Below, piece after piece: positions 27,944 to 35,502 of a stretch of DNA of 64,000 nucleotides (positions are counted from its first letter, which is position 1; the number at the start of each line of letters is the position of its first letter). Made by a program: the position numbers and the translations under genes. A model generated the notes under the pieces. It worked only from the letters and a program-made list of their open reading frames with translations. It was not told the DNA's origin and searched no databases. Source of the DNA: Proteiniphilum acetatigenes DSM 18083 (GTDB lineage: Bacteria > Bacteroidota > Bacteroidia > Bacteroidales > Dysgonomonadaceae). The stretch lies in assembly GCF_000380985.1 (NCBI RefSeq), contig NZ_KB905692.1, positions 310,001 to 374,000 of the forward strand. The letters run 5' to 3'.

Positions 27944-29353
27944 ATGAAAGCTTTAAGACATCCCCTCATTCTCTCGGTAATCGCACTGGTAATATGGTCA
28001 TGCGGAACCTCTCAGAATTATGTCTACTCTCAGGGATATGACGAGTATTATTACGAAGAGGGATACTATGACGACGGCTATCAGGGAGGCGGTATATCGT
28101 TCAACGTATTCTACAACGAATTGAGACCACACGGTCGATGGATTAACGACCGCGCTTACGGCCGCATCTGGATTCCCAATGTAGGTAGAGATTTTCATCC
28201 GTATGCAACCAATGGATACTGGGTGATGACCGATTACGGAAACACCTGGGTGTCGAACTTCTCCTGGGGATGGGCGCCTTTCCACTACGGACGGTGGTAC
28301 TATGACGACTACTACGGATGGGCATGGGTGCCGGGTTACGAATGGGCACCTGCCTGGGTAACCTGGAGAAGCGGAGGTGGTTATTACGGTTGGGCACCGA
28401 TGAGTCCCGGCGTCAATATACACATTCATGTGAATGCTCCTCACAACTACTGGACTTTCCTACCCTCAAGATACATGTATAATCGCAGTATGCACAGGTA
28501 TTATAACAGGTACAGCCCTACCATCTACAACAGGACTACTATCATCAATAATACTTATATATATAATGACAACCGCTATTACAGCGGCCCGAATGCCAGG
28601 GATTACGAACGTGAAACAGGCAGAAAGGCTACGGTACGTCGGCTCGAAAGCAATAACAACCGTTCCGGCAGAGCGACAAGGGTCAGTGGTAATTCGGTAA
28701 GTGTCTATCGTCCTGATGCAAACAACAGCAGATCCTCTAATACAAGATCTTCGGTAAGCGGAAGAAGTACGGAAAGAAGTAATAGTAGCGGAACTGTCAG
28801 AAACAGCAACAGCAATACAAGAGTCTCTGAAGGAACGACTTCACGGAGCGGAACATCCACGAATCGGAGCTCTGCAGTAAGGTCATCGGAGAGTTCTACA
28901 AGAAACAGCTCACCCAACACCCGGAGCAGCACGGTTACACCGGAACGTTCCACCAGAAGCAATAGCGGTACAACGGTCAGATCACAAAATCCATCCGGTA
29001 GCAATGACAGAAGTACCACTGTAAGATCTCAGGAGAATTCTTCCGGCAGGAACAACAGCAGTTCGGTAACCAATACGCGAAGCAACTCATCCAACGATCG
29101 GAGTACCACAGTTACACCGCAAAGTTCCACCAGAAGTAATAGCAATACTACTGTAAGGTCAGAAAGTTCTTCGGGTAACAGAAATGCTACTACGACACGT
29201 TCGAGTTCAAGTTCTTCCAGTAACAACAACCAGAGTTCCACGGTAAGATCGGGCTCCGGTTCTTCAAGCAGAAACAGTAGCGCTACAAGCACTTCATCAA
29301 CAAGGAGCAGCAGTGAAACCAACAGATCCGGCAGATCTTCCGGACGAAGGTAA
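27944..29353 (+). CDS. DUF6600-like lipoprotein with Ser/Arg/Asn-rich tail
   Basis: 469 residues from the ATG at 27944, which places a lipoprotein signal at the start (VIWSCGTS, Cys17). Residues about 30-160 are rich in Tyr, Trp and Gly in a repeating pattern (GRWINDRAYGRIWIP, GWAPFHYGRWYYDD, GWAWVPGYEWAPAWVTWR) that matches the DUF6600 type as I recall it. From about residue 215 to the end it is a basic low-complexity tail of Ser, Arg, Asn and Thr with imperfect repeats such as STTVRS and RSNSNTTVRS. Function is unknown; a surface or envelope structural role is plausible. Confidence 0.75.
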   Translation: MKALRHPLILSVIALVIWSCGTSQNYVYSQGYDEYYYEEGYYDDGYQGGGISFNVFYNELRPHGRWINDRAYGRIWIPNVGRDFHPYATNGYWVMTDYGNTWVSNFSWGWAPFHYGRWYYDDYYGWAWVPGYEWAPAWVTWRSGGGYYGWAPMSPGVNIHIHVNAPHNYWTFLPSRYMYNRSMHRYYNRYSPTIYNRTTIINNTYIYNDNRYYSGPNARDYERETGRKATVRRLESNNNRSGRATRVSGNSVSVYRPDANNSRSSNTRSSVSGRSTERSNSSGTVRNSNSNTRVSEGTTSRSGTSTNRSSAVRSSESSTRNSSPNTRSSTVTPERSTRSNSGTTVRSQNPSGSNDRSTTVRSQENSSGRNNSSSVTNTRSNSSNDRSTTVTPQSSTRSNSNTTVRSESSSGNRNATTTRSSSSSSSNNNQSSTVRSGSGSSSRNSSATSTSSTRSSSETNRSGRSSGRR

Positions 29354-29375
29354 AAAAACTGAAAAGCATATAAAG

Positions 29376-29406
29376 AAAAAGGTCGCTCAAATCGGGCGGC
29401 CTTTTT
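29376..29406. terminator. bidirectional terminator
   Basis: An 11-bp stem AAAAAGGTCGC / GCGGCCTTTTT (one G-T pair) with an 8-9 nt loop is flanked by A and T runs on both sides. It lies between the DUF6600-like gene and the convergent aguB gene. Confidence 0.8.
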
Positions 29407-29432
29407 CTATCAACTTCATATTTACTAAAAAT

Positions 29433-30305
29433 TCAATCGATCCATCGTTTGGTCAATTGGCCGTACTCATCGATACGGCGATCCCGGAAGAAAGGCCACC
29501 AGCGACGCACATTTTCGGTACGCTCCCTGTCGATCTCAATAATATGTGAAACTTCTTCACTGTCGGCACGATATAAAAATTCCCCTTGTGGCCCGCAGAT
29601 AAAACTGTTGCCCCAAAATTGGATACCATTGGTGAGTCCTGACGGGTCGGGTTCAAAGCCGGTACGGTTCACGGCGATAACGGGCAAACCGTTAGCCACG
29701 GCATGTCCCCGCTGTAGCGTAAGCCAGGCATCGAGTTGCCGCTGTTTTTCTTCTTCGGAATCGGTAGATTCCCAGCCGATGGCAGTAGGATAGATCAGCA
29801 ATTCTGCCCCTGACAGGGCCATCAGGCGCGCCGCTTCGGGATACCATTGATCCCAGCAGACCAGTACACCTAACTTCCCGACCGACGTCTCAATGGGGTG
29901 AAAACCCAGATCACCGGGGGTAAAATAAAATTTCTCGTAATAAGCCGGATCGTCAGGAATATGCATTTTCCGGTATTTACCGGCAATGGTTCCGTCTTTC
30001 TCAATCACTACCGCCGTATTATGGTAAAGGCCGGCAGCACGCTTCTCAAACAAGGAAAGTACAATAACCACCCCCAACTCTCTTGCCAACCGGCCGAACA
30101 AATCGGTAGACGGCCCGGGAATAGTTTCTGCCTGGTTGAAAATAGCAGTATCTTCGGTTTGACAAAAATACAGGCCATTATGCAACTCCTGCATTACAAT
30201 CAACTCTGCTCCTTCCTGAGCCAGCTGTCTGATTTTCTGCTGTAAGCGCCTTATATTTTCTTCCCTATCGGGCGTATTGGCCTGTTGAATGATCCCTACT
30301 CGCAT
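29433..30305 (-). CDS. aguB: N-carbamoylputrescine amidase (nitrilase superfamily)
   Basis: 290 residues. The nitrilase-fold catalytic triad is visible: Glu in VMQELHN (about 40), Lys in KYRKMHIPDD, and Cys in LVCWDQWYPEAARL. The YYEKFYFTPGD segment is typical of the AguB/N-carbamoylputrescine amidase group, which converts N-carbamoylputrescine to putrescine, CO2 and ammonia. The gene for agmatine deiminase, the preceding step, lies 129 bp upstream in the same direction. Confidence 0.92.
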   Translation of the reverse strand: MRVGIIQQANTPDREENIRRLQQKIRQLAQEGAELIVMQELHNGLYFCQTEDTAIFNQAETIPGPSTDLFGRLARELGVVIVLSLFEKRAAGLYHNTAVVIEKDGTIAGKYRKMHIPDDPAYYEKFYFTPGDLGFHPIETSVGKLGVLVCWDQWYPEAARLMALSGAELLIYPTAIGWESTDSEEEKQRQLDAWLTLQRGHAVANGLPVIAVNRTGFEPDPSGLTNGIQFWGNSFICGPQGEFLYRADSEEVSHIIEIDRERTENVRRWWPFFRDRRIDEYGQLTKRWID

Positions 30306-30310
30306 ATAAA

Positions 30311-30394
30311 ATTACCAATTACCAATTATCTAATCATCATTACTTGTCCCGGTTTATCTCATCACCCAGTCTCCTCATCTCCCCAGTCTCCCTT
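30311..30394. repeat. 7-bp periodic tract between aguA and aguB
   Basis: Twelve heptamers in register: ATTACCA twice, ATTATCT, AATCATC, ATTACTT, GTCCCGG, TTTATCT, CATCACC, CAGTCTC, CTCATCT, CCCCAGT, CTCCCTT. Composition drifts from A/T-rich to C/T-rich along the tract. Confidence 0.55.
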
Positions 30395-30434
30395 TCCCCT
30401 AATCATCACATCAGTAAATCAACCTTTCCACTTT

Positions 30435-31457
30435 TCAGAGAAACCCGATGGGAAACTGCATGGTTACACAGTGGAGCGAGCCATGTTGGCGGATAAGCGG
30501 CCTGCAATCAACCCCGATTATCTCCCGATCCGGGAAAATTTTCTGTAACTGATCTTTTGCGATTTGATCTTTTTCAGTACCATAAAACGGGATCAATACT
30601 GCCCCGTTGATAATTAAAAAATTAGCATAGGTAGCCGGCAAACGCTCTCCGTCGTGATATACTGCATCAGCCATTGGCAGACCGACCAGGCGATAGGGCC
30701 GACCATCATGTGCAACAAAAGACTCCAGTTCCTCTTCCATCATTCTCAACTCCTCATAATGTTCATCTTGAGGATCGTCGCATTTCACATAAGCAATGGT
30801 CTGTTCATCGCAGAAACGCGCTAGCGTATCAATGTGGCTGTCTGTATCATCACCTGCCAGATAACCGTAGTGGAGCCATAAAACACGTTCTGCGCCAAGA
30901 GATTGTTTCAGATAATCGTCAATCTCATCCTGCGTCATCGGCTGATTGCGGTTGGGGGCTAACAGACATTGCGACGTAGTAAGTAGTGTACCTTTTCCGT
31001 CAGATTCTATCGATCCGCCTTCCAGTATGAAGTGTAAATTATTCCGGTATGCTACTCCGGGTTGAAAAACACTTTTTTCGAAAAGCCTGCCTGTAATCAG
31101 ATTATCACGGTTGGCTGCAAATTTCAAACCCCATCCATTGAATCCAAAATCTGAAATCGCAGGTCTGTCATCGATCAAAAGAGAGATCGCTCCATGATCC
31201 CGCGTCCAGGTGTCGTTACTTTCTATCTCCACACAAATGAGATTTTTCTGCTCATCCTGCGAAAAATATTTCTCAATTTCACCGGCATTGCAACAGACTA
31301 CCAGTAACTTTTGTCGTTTAAGAATCTCTTTTGAGAACACTATATAACAAGCCGTAACCTCCTCCAGATCATCTGCCCAGTCGGTCTCTTTATGCGGCCA
31401 GGTAACCTGCACAGCACTCTGAGGATACCATTCCGCCGGAAAAATAATCCCCGACAT
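30435..31457 (-). CDS. aguA: agmatine deiminase
   Basis: 340 residues, a Porphyromonas-type peptidyl-arginine deiminase family protein. Visible signatures are NDTWTRDHGAI, ILEGGSIESDGKGTLLTT and HIDTLARF, plus the catalytic Cys near the C-terminus in GSLHCVTMQFP. The enzyme hydrolyses agmatine to N-carbamoylputrescine. Its ATG is 3 bp after the lpxA stop, so it is probably translated from the lipid A operon message. Confidence 0.92.
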   Translation of the reverse strand: MSGIIFPAEWYPQSAVQVTWPHKETDWADDLEEVTACYIVFSKEILKRQKLLVVCCNAGEIEKYFSQDEQKNLICVEIESNDTWTRDHGAISLLIDDRPAISDFGFNGWGLKFAANRDNLITGRLFEKSVFQPGVAYRNNLHFILEGGSIESDGKGTLLTTSQCLLAPNRNQPMTQDEIDDYLKQSLGAERVLWLHYGYLAGDDTDSHIDTLARFCDEQTIAYVKCDDPQDEHYEELRMMEEELESFVAHDGRPYRLVGLPMADAVYHDGERLPATYANFLIINGAVLIPFYGTEKDQIAKDQLQKIFPDREIIGVDCRPLIRQHGSLHCVTMQFPIGFL

Positions 31458-31460
31458 GCT

Positions 31461-32249
31461 TTATCCCTCCATATTTCCCCGGACAATACCGCGGCTCGAT
31501 GAACGAATAAATTCCAGGATATGATTACGATCTTCGGTTTCAGGCAGTTCTTTCTCAATTCGTTCTGTTGCCTGTGTAACATTGAATCCGGACTGGTACA
31601 AATAGCGATATATCTCCTGAATAGAGTTGATACGCTCACTGGTAAAACCTCTACGTCTCAGCCCTACCACATTCAACCCCACAAAAACAATAGGTTCACG
31701 TCCAACCATTACATAAGGAGGGATATCTTTAGGGATCTTGGATCCACCCTGTATCATTACATGTGCGCCAATCCTGGAGAACTGATGCACCAGCACCCCT
31801 CCGCTGACGATCGCATAATCATCGATCTCCACCTCACCTGCCAATTGAGTAGAATTACCCAGGATCACATGATCATTGAGGACACAATCGTGAGCTACAT
31901 GGCTATACGCCATAATCAGACAGTCTGATCCCACTTTTGTGAATCCTTTAGAGGCAGTACCCCTGTTTATAGTGGCACATTCACGTATGATAGTATTATT
32001 TCCTATAATAGCTTTCGTATCTTCTCCCCTGAACTTAAGGTCTTGCGGGATACCGGCCACTGTAGCGTGAGGAAAGATGGTACAATCCTTTCCAATACGT
32101 GCCCCACTCAATACTGTGGCGTGTGTCATTATTCGGGTGCCCTCACCTATTTCGGTATTACCATCGATATATGCAAAAGGCTCAACAACCACATTATCCC
32201 CGAGCTTAGCTTCCGGGTGTACATAAGCTAAAGATGAAACACTGTTCAT
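31461..32249 (-). CDS. lpxA: acyl-ACP:UDP-N-acetylglucosamine O-acyltransferase
   Basis: 262 residues. The N-terminal two thirds are left-handed beta-helix hexapeptide repeats (IGEGTRI, IGKDCTIFP, VGSDCLIMAYSHVAHDC with the catalytic His), and the C-terminal third is helical. It catalyses the first step of lipid A synthesis in the cytoplasm. It follows the lpxC/fabZ fusion by 20 bp. Confidence 0.95.
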   Translation of the reverse strand: MNSVSSLAYVHPEAKLGDNVVVEPFAYIDGNTEIGEGTRIMTHATVLSGARIGKDCTIFPHATVAGIPQDLKFRGEDTKAIIGNNTIIRECATINRGTASKGFTKVGSDCLIMAYSHVAHDCVLNDHVILGNSTQLAGEVEIDDYAIVSGGVLVHQFSRIGAHVMIQGGSKIPKDIPPYVMVGREPIVFVGLNVVGLRRRGFTSERINSIQEIYRYLYQSGFNVTQATERIEKELPETEDRNHILEFIRSSSRGIVRGNMEG

Positions 32250-32269
32250 ATATATATAATTAGTTTATC

Positions 32270-33652
32270 TTATTTATTTTTGATGATCTGTGCTGTGAAG
32301 TCGGCTTCGGAAACTACTTTATCTCCAAGGAATGCCAATCCCCTCATAGTAGCAATACCCCTGCGCATTTCACTGGTAAGTTCTACCCGGAAGATAATGG
32401 TATCACCCGGAACTACTTTATGACGGAACTTCACATTATCGATCTTGAGAAAATAGGTAGAGTATCTTTCCGGTTCATCCAATCCGGAAAGCACGAGCAA
32501 CCCTCCTGTCTGTGCCATAGCCTCAACCTGTAATACCCCCGGCATCACTGGTTCCTGAGGAAAATGTCCCACAAAAAAAGGTTCATTGGTCGTGATATTT
32601 TTCACACCCACAATAAACTTATCCGTCATCTGTATAATTTTATCTACCATCAGGAAAGGATAACGGTGAGGCAACAATTCCCGGATACGATTATTATCCA
32701 TAACCGGCTCCTGGGTCACATCATATATCGGTGGCTGCACTTCATTGATTTTAATATCTTTACGGATCAACCGGGCCAATTGATTATTGATCTTGTGTCC
32801 GGGGCGTGTGGCAATAAGCCGTCCCTTAATCGGTTTACCGATAAGAGCCATATCTCCGATAATATCGAGTAGCTTATGACGGGCAGGCTCATTGGGAAAC
32901 ATCAACTTACGACTGTTCAGATAGCCCAATTCATCGGCATTATGACGAGGGACGTGCAGCTCATCGGCTATATCGTCCAACTCTTTCTGTGATAATTTCC
33001 TTTCATAAATTACGATTGCATTATCCAGATTTCCTCCTTTGATAAGACCGGCCTGGCGTAACTGTTGGATTTCGCGTACAAATACGAAAGTACGCGCAGG
33101 AGCAATCTCCGTCTCATAATCGGTAATGTTATCCATTGAAGCCGATTGATTGGGAATATATTGAGATTCAAATTCAATAAATGAGTTGATACAAAACGAA
33201 TCGTCGGGCAGTAGTGTTAATTTTGAGCCGGTTTCCGGATCAGATACCTCGATCTTCTTGCGTACAATATAAAAATCCTTGTCTTTGTCTTGTTCCTGAA
33301 TACCTGCTTTTCGGATTTCTCTTACATACTCAACAGCGCTTCCGTCAAGGATGGGGAATTCAGATGCATTAACCTCTATCAGACAATTGTCAATACCCAG
33401 GGCGAACAATGCCGAAAGTCCGTGTTCGATGGTACTTACCGTTACATTACCTTTACCGATTACTGTCCCGCGCTGCGTATTCACTACATTCTCCGCCAAC
33501 ACTTCAATCACCGGCTGATTTTCCAGGTCAATTCTTTTTATCTTATATCCGTGGTCTACAGGTGCAGGATTGAAAGTAACTACAATATCCAATCCGGTAT
33601 GAAGACCTACACCGCTTAACGTGAAGCTGTTTTGTAATGTTTTCTGTTTCAT
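32270..33652 (-). CDS. lpxC/fabZ: bifunctional LpxC deacetylase / FabZ dehydratase
   Basis: 460 residues. Residues about 1-305 are LpxC, the zinc-dependent UDP-3-O-acyl-GlcNAc deacetylase: TIEHGLSALFALGIDN, ARTFVF, GLIKGGNLDNAIVI, and the zinc/catalytic region ARHKLLDIIGD. Residues about 318-460 are FabZ, the 3-hydroxyacyl-ACP dehydratase: LPHRYPFLMVDKI and GHFPQEPVMPGVLQVEAMAQ with the active His and Glu. The fusion is characteristic of Bacteroidota and links the lipid A and fatty acid pathways in one polypeptide. Confidence 0.96.
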   Translation of the reverse strand: MKQKTLQNSFTLSGVGLHTGLDIVVTFNPAPVDHGYKIKRIDLENQPVIEVLAENVVNTQRGTVIGKGNVTVSTIEHGLSALFALGIDNCLIEVNASEFPILDGSAVEYVREIRKAGIQEQDKDKDFYIVRKKIEVSDPETGSKLTLLPDDSFCINSFIEFESQYIPNQSASMDNITDYETEIAPARTFVFVREIQQLRQAGLIKGGNLDNAIVIYERKLSQKELDDIADELHVPRHNADELGYLNSRKLMFPNEPARHKLLDIIGDMALIGKPIKGRLIATRPGHKINNQLARLIRKDIKINEVQPPIYDVTQEPVMDNNRIRELLPHRYPFLMVDKIIQMTDKFIVGVKNITTNEPFFVGHFPQEPVMPGVLQVEAMAQTGGLLVLSGLDEPERYSTYFLKIDNVKFRHKVVPGDTIIFRVELTSEMRRGIATMRGLAFLGDKVVSEADFTAQIIKNK

Positions 33653-33723
33653 ATAATAAAATTATCTATCGTCCAAGGTATCTTATGGAGCATAATTTAT
33701 TTCTCATTTCTCCTATTTATGTG

Positions 33724-33731
33724 CAAAGATA
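33724..33731 (-). promoter_or_regulatory. possible -7 box ahead of lpxC/fabZ
   Basis: On the minus strand this reads TATCTTTG, matching TAnnTTTG, 71 bp before the lpxC ATG inside the 206-bp gap after lpxD. No clear -33 TTTG is visible. It would give lpxC-lpxA-aguAB a promoter separate from lpxD. Confidence 0.35.
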
Positions 33732-33858
33732 ACATCAACTAAACAATTTCACCTCATTACGGTTCAATAAAATGTATTTTCCTAATGCAAAGATCAATTG
33801 CACAGATTCTTTTTTAAATTTGTGAGATGTGTGGTATATTTCTTAATAAAACAGAGAT

Positions 33859-34905
33859 TTAATCGCCGACCTCAAGCTTTTTCTTCAGTTCAGCCAGCTC
33901 TCTCTCAAGTGTATTCAGTTGCCGGTACATATCCGGCAACTTGGGTATAATGATGCTTGACTTGAAGAAACTTTTCACAGGCATAGCTGGGGAACCGATA
34001 ATTTCCGATCCCTCTTTGGTATTACTGATGATTCCGGACTGAGCGCCTATCTGACTATTTTTCCCAATAGTAATATGTCCACCAATACCTACTTGTCCGC
34101 CAAACACACAATTTTCACCGATCTTGGTAGAACCGGCAATACCTACCTGTGCAGCCATAGCCGTATGCTCACCAATTTCACAATTGTGTGCGATCTGTAT
34201 GAGATTATCGAGTTTTACGCCTCGACGGATAACAGTAGAACCCATCACCGCACGGTCGATGGTTGTGTTGGCTCCGATCTCCGCATCGTCTTCGATGATT
34301 ACATTGCCCAACTGGGGAATTTTATGATATATCTCCCCTTCTTTGGAAAAGCCAAAACCGTCTGCGCCGATCACAGCACCCGAATGCAGGATACAATTAT
34401 CGCCTATCACACAATTGTGATAAATCCTTACGCCGGGATAGATGACCGTATTTTTCCCGATCTTCACATTATCTCCTACATAAGATTGCGGATAGATCTT
34501 GCTGTCATTTCCTATCTCAACATGATCTCCGATATAGGCGAACGCTCCCACATAAACATCTGCATTGAGTATCGCAGTAGACGAAACAAAACTCAGTGGA
34601 TCAATACCGCTCTTACGAGGGGTACTTTTGTTCACCATTTCCATCAATGAGGCCAATGCGGCATAAGCATTGGGCACTTTAATGAGGGTAGCCCTGATCG
34701 GCTTCTCCGGCTCGAAATCATTGTTTACAAGCACAATGTCAGCTTCAGTGTTGTAAATATAGGGAGTATATTTCAGATTGGCGAGAAAAGTGATAGTACC
34801 TGCTTTTCCCTCTTCGATCTTCGAAAAATTGGAAACTTTTACTTCCGGGTTGCCGACTATCTCACCTTTCAGAAAATCGGCTATTTGCTTTGCAGTGAAA
34901 GTCAT
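33859..34905 (-). CDS. lpxD: UDP-3-O-acylglucosamine N-acyltransferase
   Basis: 348 residues. An N-terminal uridine-binding domain (about 1-100) precedes a long hexapeptide-repeat helix ([32 protein letters not shown], and ITHNCEIG-like [11 protein letters not shown] with the catalytic His), then a C-terminal helix. It adds the second acyl chain in lipid A synthesis. It heads the lpxD-lpxC/fabZ-lpxA-aguA-aguB series. Just upstream on the same strand a possible 19-codon frame ends in KKK at 34918; I cannot tell whether it is translated. Confidence 0.94.
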   Translation of the reverse strand: MTFTAKQIADFLKGEIVGNPEVKVSNFSKIEEGKAGTITFLANLKYTPYIYNTEADIVLVNNDFEPEKPIRATLIKVPNAYAALASLMEMVNKSTPRKSGIDPLSFVSSTAILNADVYVGAFAYIGDHVEIGNDSKIYPQSYVGDNVKIGKNTVIYPGVRIYHNCVIGDNCILHSGAVIGADGFGFSKEGEIYHKIPQLGNVIIEDDAEIGANTTIDRAVMGSTVIRRGVKLDNLIQIAHNCEIGEHTAMAAQVGIAGSTKIGENCVFGGQVGIGGHITIGKNSQIGAQSGIISNTKEGSEIIGSPAMPVKSFFKSSIIIPKLPDMYRQLNTLERELAELKKKLEVGD

Positions 34906-35111
34906 TGAATATAACTATTTCTTTTTAAATATATTGAAGCCTTTCAGCAGTAATCTACTCATCATTTTCTCCATCCGGATAGCATAACAATGGAAATTCA
35001 AAAAGACATCAACAATCTCTCTATTTATATTTTAAACCGCAAATTAACAACTATTTTTTTATCCAATCATAAATAAATTCATAATATACATTAAACAAAG
35101 CAGAATCTAAA

Positions 35112-35143
35112 TTTGCGGAATTAAAAATAATGTGGTACTTTTG
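35112..35143 (+). promoter_or_regulatory. tRNA-Pro promoter
   Basis: TTTG, a 20-bp spacer and TACTTTTG: an exact match to the Bacteroidota promoter consensus, with the -7 box ending 12 bp before the tRNA. Confidence 0.85.
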
Positions 35144-35155
35144 CACTCACTTTTT

Positions 35156-35234
35156 CGGGATGTAGCTCAGTCCGGTTTAGAGTACTCGTCTGGGGGGCGA
35201 GTGGTCGCTGGTTCGAATCCAGTCATCCCGACCA
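35156..35234 (+). tRNA. tRNA-Pro(GGG), CCA encoded
   Basis: A full cloverleaf can be drawn: acceptor CGGGATG / CATCCCG, anticodon stem CTCGT / GCGAG around the loop CTGGGGG (anticodon GGG at 35192-35194), T-arm CTGG-TTCGAAT-CCAG, discriminator A and encoded CCA. The anticodon GGG reads proline CCC/CCU codons. Confidence 0.96.
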
Positions 35235-35247
35235 ACATTCATAATAG

Positions 35248-35282
35248 GCGATTACGATTAAAAACCGTAATCGCTTTTGTTT
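35248..35282 (+). terminator. tRNA-Pro terminator
   Basis: A perfect 9-bp stem (GCGATTACG / CGTAATCGC) with a 9-nt loop is followed by TTTTGTTT, 14 bp after the tRNA. No gene is visible from here to 35502. Confidence 0.9.
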
Positions 35283-35502
35283 ATTTATACCCTCAAATAT
35301 CGATATATTTCGATATAAATTCGCTCTATTTATAAGATAAAATTACAAAGTTATAGCAGCAATTTGATACGTTCACTTTCTTGTTTGACAATAAATCGAT
35401 TCCTCCGGGAATGGGCATAAGATCAGCGCACCCACAAGAAATATTTAAACCTTTTTCTTAACTTCGTTGTTAGTTAAGTTTAGAATATTATACAGATGTG
35501 CT

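Noticed and set aside
35132..35335. 67-codon open frame over the tRNA
   Set aside because: It reads through the tRNA-Pro gene and its terminator; a chance frame.
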